Assembly: GCF_001577835.2 (NCBI RefSeq)
Contig: NC_029518.1
Location: 30,187,462 to 30,251,461, forward strand
Origin: Coturnix japonica
Lineage: Eukaryota > Chordata > Aves > Galliformes > Phasianidae
DNA length: 64,000 nucleotides
Direction: 5' to 3'
Position numbers and translations under genes: made by a program
Shown here: piece by piece, positions 1-43,499 of the stretch
Position numbering within the stretch: position 1 is the first letter of the stretch
How the letters are laid out: every line of letters starts with the position of its first letter
The notes under the pieces: model-generated
The model's database searches: none
Seen by the model: the letters and a program-made list of their open reading frames with translations, nothing else
What the model was told of the DNA's origin: nothing

Positions 1-602
1 ATACGTGCATTGACTGTGGTGATGAAATGCTTCTAACTAAGCTGGGACAAATAAGGTGTTAATTCATCTGACACCTGTAAAGTTAGTAAAGTTTTTGCAT
101 GGAGAAAAACTTTGGAAATCTAAATGCTTCTTTTTGCTTAGAGAAGTCATTTTTCCCCTCATTTCTTATACAACATGAATAAGGTTTCTATTTCAGCTTT
201 ATTTTGTGTACCGCTAATGGCAATGTGAATAGCAAAAAAACCGCCTAGATGCGATTCAGAAGAAACTTTCAACTTCAATTTCAGAATATTTATGAAAAAT
301 TATTGCTAGAATGATTTTATTTTAGTAAGTTACACAGTGAATTGTCAAAAGAATTGTTCTCAACTGCACCATTTCTTCCTTTTAATTCAACATGTGCTTA
401 TTAAATCTACTGCCCAGTTTCTATCACATGCTTTTTCAAAGGCAGTTACTGAAATTAATTAGCAACAAGTAACTATTGATAACACATGATGTTCTTAATT
501 AAGACTTTTGAGAAAATGCTTGATAGAATAGTTCAGTCAAAGAAACAAGATGCTGCGTACCTAATTAGAGTGTAAAATGCATACTCTGGGTTAATTAAAC
601 AG
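1..602 (+). other. NDUFAF7 intron
   Basis: A/T-rich sequence leading to the first recognised exon. No exon, repeat or open frame is seen. Confidence 0.7.
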
Positions 603-716
603 AGAACAGAGAAGGGCTGGCATGAAGTGTTGGTTGATATAGATCCAGAAGTCCCTGACCAGCTGCGCTTTGTCCTGTCACCATCCAGGACCCCTGCAAC
701 AGAAAACTTTATTCAG
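603..716 (+). CDS. NDUFAF7: NDUFAF7 coding exon (fourth from last)
   Basis: 38 codons beginning RTEKGWHEV and ending ENFIQ. The acceptor is ttaattaaacag and the donor is CAG|gtaagg. A second AG at 608-609 could act as an alternative acceptor, so the left limit is slightly uncertain. Confidence 0.88.
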
Positions 717-2673
717 GTAAGGCAATAACTGTCAGAGTTTGTTAATTAGGTCATTACTGTCTCTTTAAAGCCACATTCTGCCTCTCAGTTACTTTGACAG
801 GAAAATGATGCCCCTCCATCCATCAGTGAGTGAACACAGCTTACACAGTTCTTACTTCACAAAGCGTCCACTAGCATTAAACCTTGTATGCTTTGAAGGT
901 ACAACAATGTACGTTTACATCAAATTAAGCAAAATCGGGGCTAAGACATTTTATGGATGCAGCAAGGAACATACAGTTCTATGTTGGGTTTGGCACATCA
1001 CCCTCTCAACACTGGCCCTACCTAAGCCAGGCTCTCAACCTCCTGTATATATAGTCACTGGGTACATGTGCCATACTGACCTTTAATGGCAAGTGTCTAA
1101 GACTTTTTCTCTCTAAAATTCACTGGATTCTTAAAGTAATTGAGATTAAAACAAACTGCAAGATTTTACACAAAGAGGTTTTTCTGAAGTGTATGCATGG
1201 CTAAAATGCTGTTTCTAATTTTTATTACCACAGTAATGCAGTTCCACTCCATGCAGGTATTCTCATTTGTTATAAAGCCTCATGCCAGGGATTAGGCTGT
1301 ATAAGAGATGAAAGAAATTGAGAACTTGGAAAACTCTAATTGAAAGAGACCATTATAGCAAAAAGGAGCTCAAGCTATAGGTAGCATGGACTGTGCCCCT
1401 GTATCTCTGTGCCCAAAGAGTGATGAGTCCCAACAAGACACGTGTGAAATACTCTTGCCCTGTACTTTTTTGCTAATACAGGTATTTTGGTCTTTGAACC
1501 CTGCACTAGCCTGAAGAAACACGAGATCACGTGGAAGTATGTCCTGAGGCTGGCATCCTCATCCAGAGGCTTGCCTGTCGTATAGAAAAGAATGGTGGGG
1601 CTGCACTGATTGCTGATTATGGTCACGATGGAACCAAAACTGACACTTTCCGGGTAAGTCCAGAAGTGCTATGCTAAAATACTGTTATCTTTTCTTTCTC
1701 CTTTGGATCATTAAGTTCTGGTGCAAAAAAGGAATCAGTTGGACATTACAGCAGGAAACTGTACTGTTATCACAGCTATAAAACGGTGTAATTGCTTTCA
1801 CAGTTAATCAGTACATTTTGGGGTTTCTGTCTGATAGGAAGCATAACTTGAGACCCTGCTACACTTACATCTTTGATAGCTAGAAATACAGCTGAGTGTA
1901 ACATTCCAGTTTACTTTTTCAGGGTTTCCGGAATCACAAACATCATGATGTACTGAAAGCCCCAGGTACAGCAGACCTGACAGCAGATGTTGATTTCAGC
2001 TATCTTCGAAAGATGGCAGAGGGAAGAACAGCAACATTGGGTCCCATCAGACAACGGGAATTTTTAAAGAACATGGGTATTGACCTCCGATTGCAGGTAT
2101 GATAGTGTGTGCAGGTATACAGTGCACTCCTTGCCCACAGGCAGCACTCTCAATGGGCGAGAGAGCTGCTTTACAATCAGGTTCTTACTAAAAGTGGTTA
2201 AAAACTGCTTGTTGTTTTGAGGTAGCAGAGTTGCATCCCTTAGATATATGGAGCCCTCTCATCATACTCCTTCTACAAGTATTTAATGCAAAACTTTGGT
2301 ATATACTTACTGTTGAGTTCCACCAGTGCTCACCCATCCTACTTAACATTATGGGACTATGACACTAGGATAGATGAGAGGATTGAAGGGCAAATTACAG
2401 GTACAAGGGAACGTATAGAGAAGCAAGAAGGGCTACAGCCTACCTTCTTTTTCTTTTTAGGTGCTCTTGCAGAATTCACGCGACTCAGCAACTCGTGAGC
2501 AATTGCTCCACAGCTTTGATATGTTGATGAACCCTAAGAAAATGGGAGACTGTTTTCATTTTTTCGCCTTGCTGCCTCATCACAGAGTTGTACGTCCTGC
2601 CGAGAAAGATAATCCACAATCCAAGTCTCCCCTACCACCTGTTGCTGGATTTGGTGAACTCTCACTCAAGTAA
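603..2673 (+). CDS. NDUFAF7: NDUFAF7, mitochondrial complex I assembly methyltransferase (3' part, 4 exons)
   Basis: The last four coding exons join in phase: 603-716, 1510-1653, 1923-2096 and 2461-2673, with stop TAA at 2671-2673. They encode the C-terminal 214 residues of a protein of about 440 aa; the start lies left of the window. Recognisable stretches are GWHEVLVDIDP, ADYGHDGTKTDTFR, PGTADLTADVDFSYL and DMLMNPKKMG, which match human NDUFAF7 as I recall it. The family (MidA-like, SAM-dependent) acts in the mitochondrial matrix and symmetrically dimethylates an arginine of NDUFS2 during complex I assembly. All introns visible are GT-AG and all four exons are whole numbers of codons. Nothing looks broken. 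The gene ends tail to tail with PRKD3. Confidence 0.95.
1510..1653 (+). CDS. NDUFAF7: NDUFAF7 coding exon (third from last)
   Basis: 48 codons from PEETRDHVEVCPEAG to DGTKTDTFR. The acceptor is ctgcactag and the donor CGG|gtaagt. It contains the conserved ADYGHDG segment of the methyltransferase family. Confidence 0.93.
1923..2096 (+). CDS. NDUFAF7: NDUFAF7 coding exon (second from last)
   Basis: 58 codons, GFRNHKHHDVL through NMGIDLRLQ, with PGTADLTADVDFSYL in the middle. The acceptor is ctttttcag and the donor CAG|gtatga. Confidence 0.94.
2461..2673 (+). CDS. NDUFAF7: NDUFAF7 last coding exon
   Basis: 70 codons plus stop TAA, VLLQNSRDSATREQL to GFGELSLK. The acceptor is a pyrimidine-rich ttctttttag. 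It holds the DMLMNPKKMG and FFALLPHHR motifs of the vertebrate C terminus. Confidence 0.94.
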   Translation: MLLQNSRDSATREQLLHSFDMLMNPKKMGDCFHFFALLPHHRVVRPAEKDNPQSKSPLPPVAGFGELSLK

Positions 2674-2739
2674 GCTTCGTTACAAATAATCACTGTACTA
2701 AAATGTGTAGCATTGGTAGCTTTCAGCAGCAACCTATTA

Positions 2740-2745
2740 AATAAA
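2740..2745 (+). terminator. candidate polyadenylation signal of NDUFAF7
   Basis: AATAAA lies 67 nt after the NDUFAF7 stop codon and runs into an A-rich tract, giving a very short 3' UTR. It is the first such hexamer after the stop. An A tract could also mimic a cleavage context, so this is a likely but unproven end. Confidence 0.5.
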
Positions 2746-4429
2746 AAAAAAAATTAAGGTTAAAGCCATCAAGTCCTGTGCATTTTATATTTTCACGTAC
2801 TAAATGTTTTGCAATAGTAAGCAGTAAGGTGACAACTAAGCATTTTGATTTACCTTTAAACCGAAGGAACATGAAACGTCACATTTTTTCCAGGCAATTT
2901 TCCTCTTACCAACCTTTCTCATACCAACCCGCATTCCAGAGCCTAGGCATGTTTTGAAAAATAGTGCTTTCAGAGCACATCTGGTGCAACACAGTGCTGT
3001 TACTGACTGACCTACTTAAACCACACGTGTAGAAATCAGTGTACACAGAGCTGAGAATGAACAGTGTTTCCGGGGTCTTACTACAGAGCTGAGAGGAATA
3101 CTGTATAAAGGAATCAAGTTAAAACTTGTCAGTGACAAAAGTGATCTGGGAGATTTCAGCTGCGCTCAGCTGAGGTACTTACTCAAAACAACGTCTCAAC
3201 ATCTTTGGAAGTAATTTTTCTAAGAATGGTAATAGGAAGCATGCAAAGAAGTTATTTTCAGAAAGCAACTGCTAACAGAATTCCAACAACAGAATATATC
3301 TAATGCCACACCAATCCACAAACAAAAAAGTCTGAAGAACCATTCACTTCTAAAAAGAGTTTACAGGAGAAAAACTTCATGTAAATACAAGGAACAAGTC
3401 TGATAGGGAAATAAATTTTATTTTCAAGCTTATCAGAGGATATTTACAAACAATTGGATGTATAAAAATATAAAAGTACTTGACAGTGTCCATTTGAGGC
3501 TATAAAATTTTACATGAGCTTTTTTTCTAGCATCATCATAGCAATACTGAATGCAACTTAATTCATCTAGGGGTAAGGATATTAAACACTATAACCTACT
3601 GCTGTCAAAGTTTGCAGTAAGGGTAGAAAAAAGGGAATAAGGAAATTCAGCTATTTTTGCTACTCAGTGAAAAAAGTTTACTTATAACACGCGTCTGATT
3701 TTTTTGGTTCCTCAGCTACCAGCTTGTGGCTTCTACTGTCTGACCCCGTAAGTCTGCATATGTGCACATATTATCAGGCAAACCACTCCAAAGGCTAACA
3801 GCATTCTTTCTAATACAAGTTAAGAATAAATAGCTAATACAATATTTTTTGTTGCAGCACAAAGCAGACTTCGTGGGGAAAGACAGCAGTCAGGCCTTAC
3901 TTCTTACTGTAACCCTTTTCTCTCTTGTGTTGTGCTTTTCAAGCAACCGAGCTGGCTTCTTTTCTCCCTTTAGAAACAAAAAACAAACAACAGACAGTGA
4001 CAACTCCAGTTTAAAATCCGAAGCTTAAAACCAGACTGTATTTATATTGTTACAGCTGGAATGGAAGGTAGCAACAGCTTCATTGAAACTTGGTCAGTTG
4101 GATGCCTCTTGGAGAAGAATCGGTTCCAAAACCTCACCTAAGCAGGAGGACAAGGTTAAGGGTCAAATTCTGCCTCTCTCAAATTCCATTACACTGCTTT
4201 GACAGTATTAAAGTGAAAGAATGACCTGCCCTGGTGCAGGAGTGGCACAGCCTCCCATCAGGCACATCCCTGTGCAAACCTGAGAATAACATGCTAGGAG
4301 AATGGATGCGAGATAGTAGGAAGGGCAGAAATACTCTGCTTACTGGTGGCTGCAGCGAACAGATTCAATCAAGATTTTTCTGCAAAGTTAGGTGTATTTT
4401 AACAGGGAAGCCAGACTTCAGCTTTAATT
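2746..4429. other. intergenic or PRKD3 distal 3' UTR
   Basis: A/T-rich, with only short open frames. No repeat was recognised. It may include the distal PRKD3 UTR if the signal at 3417 is used. Confidence 0.5.
3417..3422 (-). terminator. candidate distal polyadenylation signal of PRKD3
   Basis: TTTATT on the + strand reads AATAAA on the PRKD3 strand, in an A/T-rich setting. It lies about 3.6 kb past the stop. The assignment is an inference from position only. Confidence 0.3.
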
Positions 4430-5195
4430 TTGCACTTGGGCCGGAAGAACCCCAGGCACCTGTACAGGCTGGGAGGAGTTGTCCTTGAGAGCAGCTCGGC
4501 AGAAAAAGACCTAGGGGTCCTGATAGATGAGAAACTTAACATGAGCCAGCAGTGCGCTCTGGCAGCCCGGAAAGCAAATGGGATCCTGGGCTCCATCAGG
4601 AGAGGGGTGGTCAGCAGGGATAGGGAGGTGATCGTCCCTCTCTACTCTGCTCTTGTGAGGCCCCATCTGTTGTACTGTGTCCAGGTGTGGAGCCCTCAGT
4701 ACAAAAAAGATATGGAGATTTTGGAAAGGGTCCAGAGGAGGGCCACAAAGATGATCAGGGGGCTGGAGCACCTCCCCTATGAGGACAGGCTGAGGGAGTT
4801 GGGTTTGTTCAGCCTGGAGAAGAGAAGGTTGCGAGGTGACCTCATTGCAGCCTTTCAGTACCTGAAGGGAACTTACTCCCAGGAAGGGAGTAAACTCTTC
4901 GAAAGGGCTGATAATAGCAGGACTAGGGGAAATGGTTTTAAGTTGAAGGAGGGAAGATTTAGGTTGGATGTTAGGGGAAAGTTCTTTACTAGAAGAGTGG
5001 TTAGGTCCTGGAACAGGCTGCCCAGTGAGGTTGTGGATGCCCCGTCCTTGGAGGTGTTCAAGGCCAGGTTGGACGGGGCCCTGGGCAACCTGATCTAGTA
5101 AAGGTGTATGTTTGGTGGCCCTGCTAGGCAGGGGGGTTGGAACTACATGATCCTTGAGGTCCCTTCCAACCCGGGTCATTCTGTGATTCTGTGAT
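4430..5195 (+). mobile_element. CR1 LINE, 5'-truncated, ORF2 C-terminal 222 codons open
   Basis: An open frame from about 4430 to 5098 encodes the CR1 ORF2 end, with [15 protein letters not shown]-like ([18 protein letters not shown]), [40 protein letters not shown] and the usual terminus DGALGNLI. It is followed by the CR1 3' UTR (ccttgaggtcccttccaac) and two ATTCTGTG octamers at 5179-5194. Truncation at the 5' end is normal for LINEs. The lack of stops suggests a relatively young copy. It lies between the stop codons of NDUFAF7 and PRKD3, antisense to PRKD3. Confidence 0.95.
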
Positions 5196-7037
5196 TTAAT
5201 TTAAAGACACCTGTAGAACAACAGCAGTTACACTAAGGGCAACTGGAAAAATAAAGGGACGTTTAGGACAAGCCCGCCCACATATAAACTTCTGCAGCTG
5301 CCACTGACCTTATTACCAGTTTACTGTCACTGCAAGTGACAGCACCAAGACAACTTGGTAAAATTCTGTGATTATCTACCAGCGTAGGAGACATCTGCTC
5401 ACCTGGTTCCTTACCTGAACAACACGAGGAGGAAAAGAAGAATCTCTCTCTATATACATTGAAAAAAATATTTTGTAGGAGAGAAGGAGTTACTTCAAAG
5501 CATCCCCCCACCTCTGCAGTTCAAGTCTATGTAAAGTATTAAGGTTCTTTAAGTTGTGTTGGCGTATCAGGGATGTGTAGAGCCACCCAGCACCTTCCAG
5601 CAGCACAATGCAGCTGATCCACACAAAAGGAAATCTTTTTCTTCCCACTTTTTTTAATAGGTGAGGAGAAAACCCCTGTTCCATGTGCCTTTAGCACTCA
5701 GGGTCTCCAACTTCCCTGAAATACAGTGAATTTTATCTATGCTCTTAAGGAATCGTTTCCAAAGAATATTGCTGCAAAAGTCCAGTAAATAGTTGGGAAT
5801 CCATCAACTGAGACATCTGCAGAAGAAACTGAATGAGGGGTTGGTTTTGGACTCTCCATTCAGCTCTAAACAGTTCTGAGCACAACAGGGACAGGAAAGG
5901 CTGCAGGTAAAGGTTGGAGGGAAGGCAAAGCCCTTTCTCCTGCAGTCTAGATGCCCTGGTGGGAGCAACAGGTGATTTTGACACACCCAAGCATGGAACA
6001 GAATTAAGACACAAGCTAGCAAGCTACAAACTATTTCTGATGTTAGTTGAGGGAACCTTATAAAAGTAGAAAAATACTAGAAAATTTCAAAATGTTGTTA
6101 TTCCAAACAACAGAAGAAAGCTGCGTATGTTTTTCCCTGTTTTTCAAAATCTTCCTTCTATAAACTTTTTCCAGAGAGAAAGGATAAGCTACATCAAGTC
6201 TTGTGTGCTCTCTGCACTACTGATGTAGTTTTAAGGCAAAGTGCCTTTGGTGCGTATCAATGGCATGCACCAGCCTTGCATAGCAACACAATACTGTGGC
6301 TTATTGCTCTGTTCTAACAGACAGAACACAGGATGAGCACTGCTCTGATTGTCGTCTTCTCAGATTGTCAGCCAGCATTTCAACAGGAATGTAAGAAGTT
6401 GCACGTTTTTCTGGGATTTTTTTGAATCTGGAAAAAGTTCAGTTAGGGCAAAGAAAGACACACCCAACTGTCTTAACAGCAGCAAATTACTCCTTCATCT
6501 ATGAAGCCATATTCAACCTTGAGCCGCCATGTTTTTCTACTAGCCAAGGTATTCTGCACTGATATCCTTTTACAATCTCTTTTCACAATGCACAGTCTAA
6601 GAAACAGGAGATGTATCTAAGTAACAAAAAACAGTCCTCTATGGCCTAGTAAATAGGGATAAATAGGGATTAGAAAACCATAACAAAAGTCTTATTGTGT
6701 AAGCTACAAAAAAAAAAAATATGGAAACCTTGAAAAACGCAAAAGCATTCCATCTGTACACATCACACTTCAGAAATGGCTTTGTAGCCATACAGCTGGG
6801 TGCAGCGTTACCCAATGGGGTTTATCCCACTGTCCAATAACTATTCATAGTTTAGATGAGAGACGGAGAAAAGCTTGTCGGGTAACAGTCTATCCCCACA
6901 TCAACACAGGATCCTCTGAGGCTCTGTACGCTGAACTACATGTAAAGCATTCAGACAGAGCGACAACTGTTCCAAAACTTATCTTCAGTTTCTGTCTGGA
7001 GTGTCAGGCTTTGCTGCAATTTAGCAATATGAATAAA
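5196..7037 (-). other. PRKD3: probable proximal 3' UTR of PRKD3
   Basis: Sequence downstream of the PRKD3 stop, with no open frame of note. No clear AATAAA in the - strand sense was seen before the CR1 at 4430-5195. The next candidate is at 3417-3422, beyond it, so the UTR may run about 3.6 kb through the LINE. A 10-mer repeat (aaatagggat) occurs near 6652-6672. Confidence 0.4.
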
Positions 7038-41078
<34,041 letters not shown>

Positions 41079-41121
41079 CTGACTTGATTTAAACTGTCGA
41101 GATCTCCCTAGTAGTCAAAGT
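41079..41121 (-). other. PRKD3: PRKD3 5' UTR part of exon 2
   Basis: On the - strand, cacatttttcttag is a good acceptor 43 nt before the ATG. The codons upstream of the ATG are not conserved in sense. This implies a spliced 5' UTR. Confidence 0.55.
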
Positions 41122-42692
41122 CTAAGAAAAATGTGGTCAGTTCTTGGTTTGAAATTAAAACAAGGATAATCTAACGTTCCCTTTCTTCATTCAGTAAAAC
41201 ACCCCTGACCAGTAAAACGTATTCGTATTCCCTTTCATTATGTGCAAGCCAGAAACTGGAAGTTGTTTCAGTTTAAAGGCTCTCTTTGCACAGCCACAAT
41301 CAGCTGATCAGAAGCAGAATGCTCTTCCTTTAGCACCAGGTCCAGACAACAGGGGCTTACATAAAGGCCTCAGAGAAATACACCAGCTCTGTTGTTTTAT
41401 ATTTGTCCTTCATTTTTGTGTTAAAAATAAAAAATAGGAAAAAAAGCTGGAAACGCAGATGGAAATAAACGTCGGTCATTCATGAACAGTGTCCTCTCTC
41501 ATCTAACTCCACAGACTGTATGCTAAACGCAAATCCATCTTCATGCAGATAGTCTTTCAGAATGAAAGGGGAAAAAAAAAAGGGAGAAGGGTATCCCTAG
41601 GAAACAACAAAAGTCCACGTGTCTGATGAATCTCCTCCTTCTTCGGAAGATGTCTGAACTCACAGGACGTGGTTAACTCGGAGATCAGTGAAGGTATCCA
41701 ACTTCATTGTTATAAAATATTTTAGCTCCTGAAACGCAGAATTCCTGAAGACGCAAACACATCAAATGTCACGTCTAGATTCACCCAAATAACCTCCAGC
41801 ATTTTGAAGCGTTGTACTCTGCCTGTAGGGAAAAAGATACAGTTATTTCACATGAAATGCAGGAAGTTCCAGTGCCATTAACTCAACTCTACAAAGTAAT
41901 TTCTGCAAACACCCCAGAAGCTGCCAGGATGTTGGCAAAGACACCTCAAAGGGCCACATCTGCCCTAAGGAGCACGCTAAGTAGGGTACCCATAAAGGAC
42001 ATAAACAGGAAGAGAATAAGGGCAGCAGCTGTAACACTGAGGTACTTGTCTCAACAAAGCCTTCAGTTCTGCTCGAAGATGACTTCAATTGCGTTCACAG
42101 ACACCAAAGACAGAAAACACCGAGCCTTAAGGGTTGAACCGAAAACGAGCAATACCTAACCAACATCACAGGGAATGGGAAAGCTGCACGATGTCAGAGG
42201 GTCCGCTCCGGTCAACTAGTGCAAACATGCAGCCAAACCTCAGCTACGCCCGCCTCACTGGAACGCTACCTACATCTACTACAGGCGCAACGCATCTGCA
42301 CGCAGGAAGCCTTTCCCCGCGGCACACACTCGCACGTAAGGCTGCCACGGAGCCCATTCCGCTACAGGGCGGGACGGACCCGTCTAAGGAAGGAAACCCA
42401 CAGGCGCTGCCCGCTCGGTAAACGCCAAGCAAGGAGCCGCTGCGGGCCGCCAACGCAGCCGTACTCGGCGGCGCTCGGAGACGACGCGGCCTCGGCCCCG
42501 CACGCGGCGCCGTCGCAGCCGGTGCCGCCCGCAGCCCCCGGGCAGAGCAGGGCAGGGCCGTGCCGGCGGCGCCGCTCCTGCGGCGACAGGAACTTTCCGA
42601 GTCCGCCTCCGCCCTTCCCCGGCTGTCCGGCTGTCCGGCTCCCGTCCCTCCCGCCGCTCCCGGCCCCGTCTCCCCTGGCCCCCCGCCCTCAC

Positions 42693-42830
42693 CTGCCGCT
42701 CCTCCTCCGCCCCGATGGCCGCAGCCGCCCCGCGCACATCTCCCCCGCCGCGCAGCCCCGCGGCTCCCCGCACGCACCACAGCAGCCCGGGCCGGGCTGC
42801 GGCGCGGGGGCCGCCGGGAGCCGTAGTCCC
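42693..42830 (-). other. PRKD3: probable non-coding first exon of PRKD3
   Basis: On the - strand, GCGGCAG|gtgagg at 42692/42693 is a strong donor inside the CpG island. It is placed correctly to splice to the acceptor at 41121. The right (5') limit is a guess, because the transcription start is not visible. Confidence 0.5.
42815..42827 (-). promoter_or_regulatory. ACTAYRNNNCCCR promoter motif
   Basis: Reads ACTACGGCTCCCG on the - strand, an exact match to the ACTAYRNNNCCCR motif of vertebrate CpG promoters, associated with ZNF143-type binding. Confidence 0.55.
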
Positions 42831-42868
42831 GAGACCCCGCCGCGGCCCGGGGCGGCGCGAGGAGAAGA

Positions 42869-42881
42869 ACTACAGCCCCCG
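42869..42881 (+). promoter_or_regulatory. ACTAYRNNNCCCR promoter motif (opposite orientation)
   Basis: Reads ACTACAGCCCCCG, an exact match to the same pattern, 41 bp from and divergent to the - strand copy. Confidence 0.55.
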
Positions 42882-43441
42882 GCGCGCCCCCCGACAGCGG
42901 GCCGCAATCGGACACACGGCGCGTGCGCGCTCCGCCCGACTGAGTTTCCGTTACTTTGCTCGGCCGTGGCGGCAGGAGCCGCTGACGGGACGGAGCGGGG
43001 CCCGGAGCTCCCGCTCGCTCCTCGCCTCACCTCCGCAGCCCCCTGGGCTCCTGCCGTGCCGTAGTTCGGCCCCGCTCCGTCCAACCCCGCTCCGTCCTCA
43101 CGGCTCCTCAGCCGCAGCTCAGGCTGCGCCCCGCGCCTCCCTCCCGCGTCCCGCCCCCTCCCCCCGGCCCTCCATCCCAGCCGCTTTCTCTTCACCTTTC
43201 CGGGCGGCGGGTGGCGCGGCTCAGCCCCGCCGTGTTGTCTCCGCGGGCTCGGACGCGGCCGCTGGGCTCCGCACAGGAAATGCTTGACCTGCTGTGTCAC
43301 CGGATCGCGCTGACACGGCTGCTCCGAACGGCTCCGAGTTCCCCCGGCGGGCGGCCGCTGCCTCGCCTCAGCGGATGGCCGGGCCCGCCGCCGTGTCTCG
43401 GCCGAATCCTTCACACAAATCCTTCAGCCAAATCGTGTATT

Positions 43442-43490
43442 CCTGCTCAGTGTTAGTAGTGATCCTTCACCCTGCTCGGTGTTAGTAGTG
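43442..43490 (+). repeat. 29-bp-period tandem duplication
   Basis: cctgctcagtgttagtagtg is repeated as cctgctcggtgttagtagtg 29 bp later, one mismatch in 20, at the right edge of the PRKD3 CpG island. Confidence 0.8.
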
Positions 43491-43499
43491 CAGCATCGC

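Larger units (their letters stand above)
42380..43420. promoter_or_regulatory. CpG-island promoter region upstream of PRKD3
   Basis: About 1 kb that is very rich in G+C and in CpG, in sharp contrast with the A/T-rich flanks. There is no TATA box. It contains two ACTAYRNNNCCCR motifs in opposite orientation (42815-42827 on -, 42869-42881 on +), a near-consensus NRF-1 site around gcgcgtgcgcgc at about 42918-42929, and many GC boxes. The long open frames across it, on both strands, are a by-product of low stop frequency in GC-rich DNA, not genes. It may fire in both directions. Confidence 0.8.

Noticed and set aside
4511-5179. 222-codon - strand open frame
   Set aside because: It is the antisense shadow of the open CR1 ORF2 segment on the + strand.
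42219-43064. 281-codon open frame and several other long frames on both strands at 42.2-43.4 kb
   Set aside because: They overlap in many frames within a CpG-rich island where TAA/TAG/TGA are rare. The products are Pro/Ala/Arg-rich with no domain. The region is better explained as promoter and 5' UTR of PRKD3.
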